A stretch of DNA of 64,000 nucleotides, taken from assembly GCA_030704615.1 (NCBI GenBank), contig CM060731.1:90688756-90752755 (forward strand). The letters are read 5' to 3'. Under the pieces are notes generated by a model, which saw nothing but the letters and a program-made list of their open reading frames with translations, made no database searches and was not told the origin of the DNA. Positions 22,374 to 35,700 of this stretch are shown here, piece after piece. The translations under genes were made by a program, and so were the position numbers. Origin of the DNA: Takakia lepidozioides (lineage: Eukaryota; Streptophyta; Takakiopsida; Takakiales; Takakiaceae). Positions within the stretch are counted from its first letter, which is position 1. Every line of letters begins with the position of its first letter.

Positions 22374-23940
22374 ATTAGAATCAGGATGCAGAGAGAGAAT
22401 GAGAAGGTGAGGGTAAGTTAGTGGAATGTTGCATCAGACGGGGTGAGAATCGAAAAATCCAGAGTAGTGTGTTCTCGTACCTTTAAAGTTCATACAATGG
22501 TAGGGAGAGAGAATGCACCTAGGGTCGCAGAATGAAGTCCAAAGCTGCATTGGGAATGTCGAGCTGAGGCCATGCGCCAGGTATGGCAGTGTGCAGGTCT
22601 TGCCATGTCTGCGAATGTGGGAGAATTGCAGCACGCCATCTCCATCTTCTATCACTTGGGGTGGCTGCATTCGTATGTGTCATGAGACCACAGTATCATT
22701 GCCCGTAGGAGGGGTGGAGCCAATTGGGGTTACTTAGAGTGGCGAGAGGGCAGGAACGTAGTGGCAGTCACTTCCAAATTCGCTACATGTCCACCGTGTT
22801 GGGCGAGGGAGGATGCTCGTCAGACATAATCAGAGCTCAGATATCAGACTGTCGGTTGGTGTTGGCTAAGCAACAAAGTACCATATAATGGTCATCTAGA
22901 GGGGCAACATAGAAAGGTAGCATGGGGTGATAGCCAACCAAGCGACAGTATAGTGGATTTTTGGCAAACCTTGTAGTTCATAGCACTTAGATTTTGACCA
23001 GATAGTGCCTGGCATATCCAACCAGAGACTTGCAGTGTGTGGGCTGTGTCTTAGGGCCAGTGTGCTGGAAGTAGTTGTGATGCTGGTGTTGACTCTCTTC
23101 TGATAATGTTTCTTGATGAACCCCCACCCGTGACTCTCACTATACAAGAGCGCTGGGTCGGATGTGTAAACATTCTGCTTCAAATTCTGGAGGTGGAAAC
23201 TGCAGGGCGTATATGAAGTAATGTCGTGTATGTTGGTGCGAAAGCAGCTGATAGTAGTTTCCCCAAAGCTAGGACTGGCCCAGGCATCGGGACCGCGAAA
23301 GCAGCAAAACACACAAGATTCAGAAAATGCAAGAGAGATGGGAGTAAACCTGTTTTCCTTGATGAGTGAGCCTGTGAGAGAGAGCCCCACGGGCCCTGCT
23401 GTTGAGAACCTTCTGAAGCCGCAATACCATAGAAGGCCAGCAATGGTGACTGAGAGGGGAAGCGGTGGCGAAAAAACATCTGTGAAACACCAAAATCGAC
23501 CAACGTCGTGGGAAGCCTTTCCATCCTTCTACTAACACGTTAAGATGCTATATTAATCTGAAATGAGAGGCCAACTTCACATGGGATGGACACAATAGCA
23601 AAAAGACAATCCCAGATGGAATGAAAGGACATTCAATCACATATGATAGCTCCATATGGAAGAAAATTTGGCAAGTGCCCTTCAGAAGTGGACCACGTGT
23701 ACAAAGAGCTGCGACTGAGTTTGTCAAAGGGGCTTGAACATGTCATACCATCGCACCACATGGATATCATTCGCGTACTCTCATCAATCCAAATGATTAT
23801 AATACACGATGCTTTTGCATTGGTAGAACTCTAATAAGAGTATCATCAAGACTAGTAGCCTGAAGTAACTTGAAGTAGACACAATTCATGAGACTAATTC
23901 AACTTTTACCTCCATGTCCATGCTTAGAATTGATCGATTT
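22374..23940. other. No recognised gene
   Basis: Overlapping minus-strand frames (22896-23390 and 23180-23538) look open in several registers and have no known motif. They may belong to the same unidentified element as 20.2-22.4 kb. Nothing else is supportable. Confidence 0.35.
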
Positions 23941-23949
23941 CAACATCGA

Positions 23950-24010
23950 GTAGATAGCCCGGTGGTTAGGGCATAATCATTTTTGGTTGAGGGTTCAAAA
24001 CCACGTGAGT
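23950..24010 (+). other. tRNA-like sequence (SINE head or tRNA relic)
   Basis: Box A is TAGCCCGGTGGTTAGGGC (23955-23972), close to the canonical TAGCTCAGTGGTTAGAGC. Box B is GGGTTCAAAACCA (23991-24003). The A-to-B spacing fits a type 3 pol III promoter with a shortened middle. The anticodon arm is not convincing, so a tRNA-derived SINE or relic is more likely than a functional tRNA. Confidence 0.55.
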
Positions 24011-25366
24011 GTGTTGGATTTCTTAAAGATGTCCACCTTCCTAGTGGAAGGTAATAGCCCTTAGGGATCAAGTGACATCATAAGTTATGGTTGCTTCAGC
24101 AAGAATCCATAGTTTCTTTTTGGATTGACTTCCCCAAGTTATAGAACGACTCACAGCCCTAAGCAAAGTAGTTATGATTGATTAAGAGCAGTCAAAACAT
24201 TTGTTTTTCTAGTAACTGATTGAACAAGAGTGCAATGCGGTGAGGACTACGTTTACCCAACAAGATTAAGGCAAGCGCTCGGGGTGGGGGGGGGGGGGGG
24301 GGGGTCCAAATATTCCGAAACTACGTGAAAAAAAATATAGGGTACAATATATTCGTTGCAGATTAAATTAAGAAAACAATTACAAATAAAAAGGGTACCA
24401 ATATATCGTGGTTTTGGAATTCAAATGAATATAGGATATGGAATATAGTTTTTTTTTTTTTTTTTTTTCAACTACCAATAGGGTCCTGATAAAGATTTGG
24501 GACACGTGTCGTCTAAGGACTGGTTTATCAGGTGGGCTAGATTTGGATTTGGGGACTTGAACTATTGACGACACTTGGTTCACAAGGGAGTTTGAGTTTA
24601 GGGTGGAGGATATTTTTCCAGCCAACAGATCTTTTCAATAACCAACAACAACAGTAATGATCATCTTAAATTATTTCTCGAAATCTAGAGGGCACCTCAA
24701 ATTCAAGTATGATGTAACAGATAGTAAATGGATAGACATAGATTCAATCATTAGTTCAGTTACTATGACTTTTGACAAAGTTTAGAATGCTTACAGCTTG
24801 AATACTATTGATGCCCAAGCTTCAGATGAGTTTGTTTCGACCAAGTAATGAACTATTTTCTACTGTAAAAAATATCATTTTTTTTCTTAAAGACAAAGGG
24901 GACAGAGACCCTTTTAATCAAATTAAAGCAGATAAATGTTCACAAGAAGGTGGAAAAAATAACCACCAAGGAGGCCCTAAGGCTTACTGAGGGGGAACAT
25001 CCCCGTAACCACAGCATACGAGCTACAAGCAGAAAAAAAGGGGGGGGAGGGAGCAGGGATGTCGCATCCCGTGCACCAAGAGAAAACTGGAACTAGAAAT
25101 CTATGCCTGCCTGATAAGTAACATAAATCCAAGCCTAAAGAATGATGACTGGCAGGGAAGATTAAGAAGACTTGAGATAGTTCAAGGGTTTAGGGTTCAC
25201 GCTATTGTTACTATTGCGTGCCTGAAATTTTCTAGCAGCAGTAAAATATAATTAATATAGCCTATAAAAAACTCCATCATTTTACAAAATTATGTAAGTA
25301 TAGGGTGGCCAATAAAGACCAAAATAAAAATAATAACCCCATACAAAATACCATTTTTTTGCACAT

Positions 25367-25471
25367 GATATATAAAAGATAGGGAGTAGCCCAAGGCAAG
25401 TGTGTGAGGTGGTGGGGGTGATATATAAAAGATAGGGAGTAGCCCAAGGCAAGTGTGTGAGGTGGTGGGGC
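25367..25471. repeat. 53-bp tandem duplication containing TATATAAAAG
   Basis: Two almost identical 53-bp copies start at 25367 and 25420. Each begins GATATATAAAAGATAGGGAG and ends in GGTGGTGGGG. Each copy carries a TATA-box-like word, but no supported gene starts nearby. Confidence 0.9.
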
Positions 25472-26031
25472 CGCGGGCCGCTGCGGCAGACTACAGTCAA
25501 ATCTCATCCCCAACTTGGAAGGTGGGGATGGCTCCACACCTCCTGTTCCCTCCTCATGCTCCCCACCTTTAAGACCATGTTCCCAAACATTCTCCAAGCC
25601 GCATTCCATAGGACGAGGAATGGAGCAGGGACCAGGAACAGGGGAACGAGCCGTGTTCCACATGGCGAGGAGGGGAGCGGGGACCAGGAACAGGGGAGGA
25701 GAGGACCAGGGACCAGGGACAGGGATAGGGGAGCGGGCCTGAGAACAAGGAGGGAACAAAGGAGTGGACACTGGGAATAGGGTTGCGGAGGGAGGATCTT
25801 GGACTGAGAAATATTTTGGAGACGAAAAAGTACAATAATTAGCAACATGTGCAAGACTACGACAATTTCAACCTCAGACCTCTCTTCACTGTACTGCACA
25901 TGTCCTAGCCACCGCACTACCATCCACTTCTTGCCAACCCATTGGGTTTTTTTTCCTTTATCCTAGAATACAGGCTCGCAGGTGAGAGCAGCAAGGGGTG
26001 GGGATTTGACAGCGCGCCCTGCCAGAACGTC

Positions 26032-26064
26032 GCCGGTACGGCCATCCCCCGTGACCGTACCGGC
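26032..26064. other. Perfect 10-bp inverted repeat (hairpin)
   Basis: GCCGGTACGG (26032-26041) and its exact complement CCGTACCGGC (26055-26064) are separated by 13 bases. A stem of ten GC-rich pairs could form in RNA or single-stranded DNA. There is no U tract and no adjacent gene to suggest a role. Confidence 0.7.
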
Positions 26065-26700
26065 AAGGTTCCCACGCTTGCATTCAACCTCGTTGGGTAG
26101 GCGTAGTCTTCTCCGTGCAATGCGTGAGGTAGTGTGCTCATGCCATGAACGACCAAGGCACTTTCCACATACAAGATTGGACCTGCCAAAACTTCATTGC
26201 CTCACTACTATGGATGCAGCCTACAAGCATAAAGAATACTCCAAGTGGAGGGAATATCGAGGGAATATCTTGGCATCTAATGAATCTGTGGAGCACTGTC
26301 AACTTGATAGACTGGGTTTTCTAGCGGAAAACATAAACTGCGTCGAAGTTCCCAGTTGCTGGAACCTCGGGCTCCTCACAAGGATGGATGAAGTGACCCC
26401 GCCATCCACTAGTACCCAGAGATCTTGTCTAGCAGGCAGTCTTTGAACCTGTCGACATTATCCCGTGAAGTTCATTCACCCTTTGGTTCCAAAGAACGGG
26501 TTCAAGAAATCCAACATCCATTGCAGCTCAGAAGTTTGTTTCCACCTTAAAGTATAGAAAAAATCAATAAAACCTAGGGCACAGACCGTGACAAAGAACT
26601 GTACAGTATCCACATGAGAGCCTACGCAAGTGTTTGGATTAAGATAATCATCAACCCTAAGACATCTTTCATATTGCTTTGGGATGTACTAGTTCAACAT

Positions 26701-29700
26701 CTACCTTATTGAAGCAATCATCCAGCTTGCCAACTCGTTCACCAACAAGTCTATGTTTTCAATCACTTCTTGTTTGATCCGGGCTGCTGTCGGGTTAGAA
26801 CCAAAACCCCTTGCCATTTCAGCGAAAGGGGTCCCAGCTGCCAGACTGGTAAAGAGCTCAGTGCCTCTGTTGACGGTATCGGCCATGACAGGTGGGACCT
26901 CAGGAAATACCTGAACCATGCAACTCCATTGTGAGCCCACAAGTCCTCAGCTCCTGAGGATGCATTACCCTCAGAGCTAGATGCAATTAAAATGATGCAA
27001 GATCTTCAACGGCAATTGGCTCATAATGACCCTGTTACTAAACCTTCGGGTCAGTCCTTCAAAAGACGGTTCAAAAATCTATGGGCGATGTTGAAAGTTC
27101 TCTGCCCATATACTGGGCCAGGCCTTGGGGCTTCAATCTATGCTCAACCATGAACCCAATGAAACCTCAAACATTCAAGTAGAAATTGGAATTGCAATTA
27201 CTAGTTGGAAAGTAAGTAGTCAACAAGTAAGGGGCATGCCAGAACGTACAACAGTGAAAATTCCTAAAAAGGAAAAAACACTGCAAGTCTGCACCTGAAG
27301 CAATGGACGAGCATGATCTCCAGGAAGAACACGGACTGACATGTCCAGAAATGAGCTCACTGCAGAGTTTGAGCTCAAGGCTTGCGCCAACCTGGGTGTC
27401 TCGTCAATCTGATCATCTTTAAATTTCACAAGTAGGTTACGCCCAACTCCATAATATGACTTTATCTGCACATGCCCAGGATTACAAGTATTTTAGATTG
27501 ATGCCAAGATGAACTGGCATGCCTGACTGTTAACAGCAGCTCCACTTAACGGAGCTTTTGGCTGCTGACCCCTTGCTGAGAAAACTCCTGCAGACCCAAG
27601 CACATGCAACTATAGGGTGGCAAGTTCACTAATCATGGTTAATGTGTAGCCCAATGCTCAGCATCGATAGTGGAGGACACCCCGAGAAGATCATTTACAC
27701 TCTTGCCCAGGTCTTTTGTTGAAAATTACAGTGCGGTCATTCTGGCACAGGTTTTGCAACTGACCATGTTACCACATATTTTGTTCTTTTTAAGGAGAGG
27801 GTGAGAGAGAGAAAGAGTGTACTCACAAGATGTTGTTTGCCATAGCCTTGTGGCCATAGACCCTGTGCCCAGTTTGGGCGGAACGAGAGGCAACAGACAC
27901 TACCTTTGGGAGGGCTCACTCCAGTAGTTAGACTTACTGTGGTATAAAAAATTAGTTCGGGCTTCCCAGATTTCATCTAGAAAGCCCTTCACACAAGCAT
28001 CAATCTGCTGTGTGTGAGCTGCCCAGCAATTAGAGCCAGGGCTTTAGGCTCAGCCTCGAGATTTTGAATGTTGGGTAAACAGAGGTTCAGGGACTATGTT
28101 CTTGATGGCCCTGACGAGGTTGCTCTCTCATGAGAATACTCTGGGCATTGTATCAGAAAATGAAGTCTTCAGGCAACCCGCACATCCGGCATTGACAATC
28201 TCTCTTTCCTCTCTGCATCTGTTCATTGTTCAAAGGAAGACTCCTTGCCGGAGTTTAAATTTCAGTCTACCGCCGAGGGTAGGTAGGCCATACAGATCAT
28301 CCTTAAGGTCCTCACCCATGTCACAAACTGGAAACAAGTTTAGGGAAATTTTATGCCTAACTTCATTTTATTCGGACATTCTTCATGCTTCCGAGCCTTC
28401 ACTTCAGCCTCCAAGTCAGGGGAAGAGAATGTACTCATGAGACGTTTGCTGTAGCCTTGTGGCCATTGACCCCGCGCTCAGTTTGAGCGAACCACAAAGG
28501 GACAGAAACTACCTTTGTGTCGTATGACTTACCTTGGAACAGACAATTAATCCGAGTTTTCCAGATATCCTCTAGAAATCCCTTCCCGCAAGCATCAATC
28601 TGCTGTGTGTGGTTTGCCCAATAACTAGGCCCCAAAAGGGCCTGGGCTTTTGGCTCGGCCTTGCGACTTTCAAAGTTGGTAAACAGAGGTTTAGGCACAA
28701 TTCCCTTGATGGATTAAAAGAGGGCGTCTCTCTCGTGAGAGTACCCAGGACAATGAATCAGAAAGTGAATATTGTCTTCAGGTGGCCCACACTACGGGCA
28801 TTTGCAATCCCCCTTTCCTCTCTGCATCTGCTTGCTGTTCAAAGGTAGGCTTCCCGCCCTGAGTCTAAATTTCAGTCTAGCGCCGAGGGTGGGTAAAACC
28901 TTGAGGTCATCCATGATGGCCTCTCCCATGTCACAGACTGGAAACAAGTTCAGGGAAGTTTTCTGCCTAACTTCATTTTCATCAGACAATTTCCTGGCAA
29001 CAGACATGGCTTTGGACACTACAGCCTCTAAGTCAGATTTATCCAGCAGGGTCAAGACTTGCGGGCTTAGATTCAGATCCTTGAGAATCTCTTCTACTCT
29101 CTTCCACCAGGACTTAGCATGTTTGACAGGGCAATCCTGCTTCCAAGATATAGAGTCGATCAACTTAGGATATCCCATGTTGGACATATGCACCATCTGG
29201 CCTTGAATTCATCTCGTCGGGAGCTTAAGGAAGGGATGCCAAACTCACCCCGAACAGCCACATAGGCTGTTTCGGAGCATGCTGACATGCACCACTTCAG
29301 CACCCCCACTTGACTGGATTCTAGAGACTTAGCCTGGTTGCAGTTACCAACCCAGATTCCAGATGCGTACTCCAAGGCAGGTCTAATGACACGACAAAGC
29401 ATGGTTTTTTTTACCTCAGAGTTGATCCCTCTGCAGTGGAAAAATTTAGTGAGACCCAGCACTTTGCGCTTGCCAGTTTGAACAACTTTCTGAATATGTG
29501 CATCCCAATTACAGTTGGAGGAAAACTCAACTCTGAGGTATGTGTAGGAAGGGAGAACCGCAATCTCTGGGCTTCCCCACTGCCACTTGAGATCACCTCC
29601 CCCCTCTCCTCGGTCGTTGAATGCCACCACTGAGCATTTACTGACGTTAGCCTCTAGCCCCCAGAGGTCAAAGTATCTCTTCACGCAATCAATCAACTCC

Positions 29701-32700
29701 TGGAGATTGGTTGGAGTCTCCCCTATGCCTGCGAAGTCATCCGCAAATGTAAGGGCGGTACTGTAGTGGGTTTCAAAGGTTTTGACAATGTCAACCATTG
29801 AAGTCACCACTGCACCCTCAGTAGTCCTCAGCGCTTGTACTTGCTGACAGTTTTTCGGCTTGTACAAACGTTGAAGGGCCAACCAGAATCTCTTGTCATT
29901 ACCTCCATGGTGGTTTGAGTTTATTTCACTGTATAGCTTGTCCCAGTATAATTTCTTCTGAGACCTTGATATCTTTGCGGATCTGGTAGTACTTAGCCCA
30001 CAATTCTTTGTTGGTGTACAAATGGCAGCACTCTTTATAGAGGACTCGTCTCTAAGCTATCTTGAGTTTAATCTCATTGGTCCATCAATTAACAGCTCTA
30101 CCACAGACAATTAGTTTCCTCCCAATCTTGTCAGCCACAGAGGAGACGAAACTCTCCCAAGAATCCACTGCTCTTTCGACTTCATTTCTTGCATTGCCAG
30201 AGCGAGACTGGTCTTGGAGCGAGTGGACAAGATGAGGGAGAGCCTCTTGCAAGGCCTGGACATACTCAGCCTTGACCTCTTCATTTTGGACTTTTTCTAT
30301 GCGCCACTTCCCGAATCGAACGTTTCACAGATTTCTTGGTGTTGGGAAAACACCTTTTGATCTCAGTCCAAACCAGGAAGTGGTCAGAGGTACCAATATC
30401 AGTTCTGTCGATCAACACACAGGCACTCTAGGTAAAGAGAGAGAGAATGTACTCCTGCCGTTCCCTGCGACTGTTGGCTTGCCATAGCCTTACGGGCATT
30501 GACCCCGTGAAAAACTAACCCTCCTGGAGCCTATTTGGGGTTCGCACCGACCAGGGTTTCACAGAGAGGGATGTACTCATAAGATGTTGTTTGCCACAGC
30601 CTTGTGGCCAAAGCCCCCCTGCCCAGTTTGGGCGGAACAAAAGGGAACAGATACTACCTTTGTGAGGGGCTCACTCCGGTAGTGTGACTTACCTTGATAG
30701 AGACAATTATTTGGGCTTCCAGATATCCTCTGGAAAGCTCTTCACACAAGCATAAACTTGCTGTGTGTGAGCTGCCCAGCAATTAGACCCCAACAGGGCC
30801 AGGGCTTTAGGCTCAGCCTCAAGTTGGTGAACAGAGGTGCAGGGACAATTTCTTGATCGTCCTGAAGAGGGTCACTCTCTGGTGAGAACAGTGTATTAGA
30901 AAATGGATTTTGTCTTCAGGCTGCCTGCACATTGGGTAATTACAATCTATTCTTCCTCTCTGCATCTGTTTATTGTTCAAAAGGTAGGCTTCACGCCCCG
31001 AGTTTGAATTTCAGTCTAGTAAAAAGGGTAGGTAGGCCCTTGAGATCATCCTTATGGTCCTCACCCATGTCAGACTGGAAACAAGTTCAGGGAAGTTTCA
31101 TGCCTAACTTCATTTTCATCGGACAGTCTTTGGGCATCAGACATGGCTTTGGACACAACCCCCTCCAGGTCAGTAGGGTCAAATCTTCTGGACTAATATT
31201 CAGATACTTGAAAATCTCTTCTACCTTTACTGCGAAGACTTGGCCTGTTTGACAGGACAGTCTTGCTTCCAGGAAATAGCATCGATTATCTTAGGGTATC
31301 TGGTATTAGGCATGCGAATCAACTGCCCCACCATCTGACCTTGAATTCATCACGTCGAGAGCTTAAGGAAGGTATGCCAAACTCGCCCCGAACAGGCACA
31401 TTAGCTGTTCTAGAACAAGCTGACACACTTTCTTTGAGCACCGTGACCTGAATGGATTCTAGAAATTTAGTATGGTTGAGAGAGAGAGAGAGATGTATGT
31501 ACAAACTAACCAAACGATCAGTCTCATCAGGAGAGGGGACAAATTGATCTTTCCCATTTGCAAGGTCTATGTAGAGAGGAGGCAGCTGTTCCATCAGCGG
31601 CAGCACTTGCTTCAAAATAGGAGGGCTCATGGTCTGGAGTTGCTTCAGTGCCATCTCTGCCTGCCATCCATCATGATAACTGAAACCTTTCCACCTATCT
31701 GAATGACATGTGTATCACTACCAAAAGCATTACTTCTAAAACCATGGAACACAATCTATTGTGTGTGACTAGAAGGTAGTGCACCTCAAAAACTTATATC
31801 CAACCTCCAATCTTGAAAATAACCTAGATATAGCTCTGTCACGAGTACCCACAAGATAGGAAATCAATAATCATTTAAAATTTCCAGAAGGGGGTGCACT
31901 TTATACATACACCTAGCCGGATTGTTGGTGAGTCTGTAAGTTGCGCCAGAATAGGACCAAAGTTTTGAGCCATTGGGGCAAAAACAGGTGAGAGTAGCGG
32001 GATTGCACTGCTTGCCTCCTGCAATGCAAGAGTACATGACCGACAGAGTGAACCAACAGAAAGAGAGAGAAACTCTGACGCCATGCAGTCCTCTCATATA
32101 TCTCCTCAAATGCTTCATTCGCTCACTGTCCTAAAGACAACTACATCCATCATCCCAGAAATTTCATCCCTGTTCCCTGTAATCAGCCTTAATAGTAATG
32201 ACAATATTTAAAAGCCAAAGAACATGCCTCCAAGAAACTGTAAACCCAACGATGTACACTCCCGCAATGCAAGTTAAAAAATGCAGAGAGTAAAGTTAGT
32301 AATGCTTCCAGGAACCTATACTCAAGCTTGAACCCCTTATAACTCTTCACATGGACTATCATGACATGGAAGAGATCACTGGCCTGTAAACCTCCCTAGT
32401 CAAAAAGTACTAACCAGTAAAAGCAGCAAATAGGTGCATCATTGTTTGATAGTATACAGAGGGCAACGGCACCTTATTGTTGAAAGACATGATAATATTT
32501 CCTTTTCGCTGCACTGCATATCTTGCTCCTGTAAAGCCAACTCCAGCAATTCAGTAATCCAAGGCAATGCATGTCTTCATACAATTGCTGAACAACTGGG
32601 ATGATGGAAGGTCCAAGCCACTAAACTTATACCCTTGCAAGGAGTCAAACTCACCAATTAGAAGCTGGACTAGCGCTCCTAGTGAGTGTCCAATTCCAAA

Positions 32701-35700
32701 TATAGGTAGTGTCTCCACCTGTCACGGCACACAACCACCGTAGCAAGGTAATATCAGACCGACAGCACGTCAGTAAAGGAAAACAAGATTCCATGCTCAT
32801 TGACACTCTCGACAACTAAAGGTGCTTGGTAAACAGGTTAAAGGTGTTTATATATCAATGTGAGAGCCTAGTGAACTCTGAACTCATGTTTGAGAGGAAA
32901 TCAAAGATTTAAAGATAGCCAGATCCAAGGTCAAGAAGAGCGTTCGAGATGAAAAAAGAAGGCACCAGGATAAAGCCTCGAGGAACAGAAACAAACAAAA
33001 ACGCAAGGAAACCAGAAAGTATGCTTTCTCATCACTTAGTCAATCCAGATTTTCAAGTACCTGGCTACTAGCCCAGAAGAATTGATCCTGTTAGATGAAG
33101 CTGACCTGGAGGTTGTAGTGTCTAAAGCCATGTCGGATGCCCGAAGACTGTCCAATGAAAATGGAGCTAGGCATAAAACCTGAACTTCCTTCCAGTCTGT
33201 GATATGGGCGAGGACTGTAAGGATGTTCTGAAGGACCTACCTACCCTTGGCACTAGACTGAAATTTAAACTCAGGGTGGGGAGCTTCCCTTAAATAAAAA
33301 ACAGATGCAGAGAGGAAAAGGAGATTCTAGTTGCCCAATGTGCGGGCAGCCTGAAGACAATATCCATTCTCTGATACATTGTCTGGGGTATTCTCACCAG
33401 TGTGTGACCTTTCCAGGAACATCAAGAACATGTTTCTGCACCTCTGTTCACTAACTTTGAAAATCTCGAGGCTGAGCCTAAAGCCCCGGCCCTGTTGGGG
33501 TCTAATTGCTGGGCAGCTCACACACAGCAGGTTGATGTTGTGTGATGGGCTTTCTAGAGGATATCTGGACAGCCCGAACTTATTGTTTATACCAAGGTAA
33601 GTCCCACTACCGGGGTGAGCCCCTCACAAAGTTAGTGTATGTTCCCTTTTGTTGTGCCCGAACTGGGTGGGGGGTCAATGGCCACAAGACACATCTTATG
33701 AGTACTCATGTTGAGTATTTTCTATAAGTTGGTGGATTGTTAGCTAGTAACAAGAGTTCTCGAAGGACAGCGTCAGCCTTCAAGCGTCTTCAATCTGTGG
33801 TCTCAACAGATGTTGGTAAGCTGCAGTTTTGGCTGTGGTCCTTGCAACATTTCATTACACCACAAGACATGAGAAGAAAATGTTTATTTTGGTAACCCTT
33901 AGGATTATTGTGCCTTAGGGTTTAAACTTACAAAATGATGTGCATCCAGATGTGCAGGAAAACGCACGGTCCTTTTAACTTCAGTATTAATCCCTCTGCA
34001 GTGGAAATTTTTTGTGAGACCCAAAGCATTTAGCTGTTTACACACTTTCTATATATGCACATCCCAGTTGCAACTGGAGGAAACCTCAACACTACGATAT
34101 GTGTAGGAAGGATCTCTTGACCTCCCCATGTCCGATTGAGATCCCCTCCTCCCTCCCCAAAGGAAGCGTAAATTATGGTGTCCCTTACTACTGCCCTCCG
34201 GCGGGAAGGTTGACACCTTTGTGATACCAATCGGTATTGAACCCACAACCACTTCCGAGGTGGTATGTGCCCATTACCACTGCGCTACAACTTGGTTGTC
34301 TGCATTTACTAACATTGGCTTCTGACCTCCACAAGTCAAAGTACTTCTTTGCGCAATCAAACAACTCCTGAAGATTGGATGGGGTATCCCCTAGGGCCTG
34401 TGAAGTCATCCACAATGGTGGCATCACCCACCTTTAACCCAAACCCCTCACTTTCCACATCTTCAAGTAGCTGAATAATGAAAACATTGACGAGCAGTGG
34501 GGAGAGGCACAGCCCTGAGCTACACCTTGGTCAACATCAAGAAGTTAGACTTCTGTCCATTAACTGTAACATACAGGTTGAGAACCATCTTTCCCCCGGA
34601 CCAAGTTGAAGCCGTTGAAGCCACAACCCCTCTCTCCACACTACCTCATAAGCCTTTTTGACATCCAGGAAAAAGATTAAAGTGGGCTTTCCTTCTTTTA
34701 CCTTCCCTGAATAATTGGGCCCAGGGTGAAGATATGGTCCACGCAGCCCGTGTTTCTCCAAAAGCCAGCCTGGCCTTTATGAAAAACACCTCTAGCCTCC
34801 AGATTGACCTCGAGACAGGTACTGCTTAGCCTACAAAATAGCTTCTTAATTGCGTTTAGAAGCATGATACCACAATAGTTCCCAGGCTCTTCTCTGTCGC
34901 CTCTCTTATACAGATTGACAACGACACCCTCTCTCCAATGAAAGGGAATCACTTTCCAAATAAGTTTAAAGAGAAGGGCAAGGGCCTCGGATCACCACCA
35001 TGCTTGATTAGCTCGTTGACAATGCTATCAGGCCCACCTGCTTTATAGTCCGTTAGATGTTCTATAGCTTCAGTAATCTCAGAAGAAGTATGGGTGCGTT
35101 GTATCCCTTTGTGATATACTCCAGTTCATCAGGGCTGTCTTGGAGTATAGGAACAGTTTTTTTCCTGTATCCTTCCATTCTTTAGAAAACCCTTCACTAG
35201 GACTGAATTGTGTATCAAAGGTTTTTACAATCTCAACCATGGAAGTCACGGCTGCACCCTTGTTATTCCTTGGAGCGTGTACTTGCCGACCGTGCCTTGG
35301 CCTGCACAAACGCTGTAAGACCAACCAGATCTCTATCATTACCACCACGGCCATTAAAGTTCATGTCACAGTACAACTCTTCCCTAAACATTTTCTTCTG
35401 AGCCTTTACTAGCTGAATTACCATCTTTTCGGAGCTGCTGATACTAGACCACAGCTCTTTGTCATCTTTGATATTAGAAAAGTGCTTACAAAGCGCCCTT
35501 CCCTCAGCGATCTTGACCTTGATCTCATTGGTCCACCAATTTACTGTTCTTCCACATACAATCAGTGTCCTTTCAATGATCTTATCAGCCACAAAGGTGA
35601 CGTTAACTCTCCTAAGAATCCACAGCTCTTTCGACTTTGCTTCTTGCAAGACCTGAGCAAGAAGGGAGATCTTAAAAGTGATTGGATAAAGTGTGTGAGA

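Larger units (their letters stand above)
24011..26700. other. Gene-free stretch with homopolymers and local repeats
   Basis: There is a G run at about 24284-24303 and a T run at about 24450-24469. A GGGTTTAGGGTT telomere-like word lies near 25188. A 53-bp duplication and a hairpin are listed separately. The GA/CT-rich part (25560-25760) gives long frames on both strands without recognised domains. The 3' flank of the DUF1350 gene lies at the right edge. Confidence 0.45.

Noticed and set aside
20214-23540. Organelle-derived insertion
   Set aside because: The composition is unusual, but no plastid or mitochondrial gene motif is recognisable.
23950-24010. Functional tRNA gene
   Set aside because: Boxes A and B are good, but the anticodon arm and acceptor stem do not pair. 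The same holds for 19663-19730.
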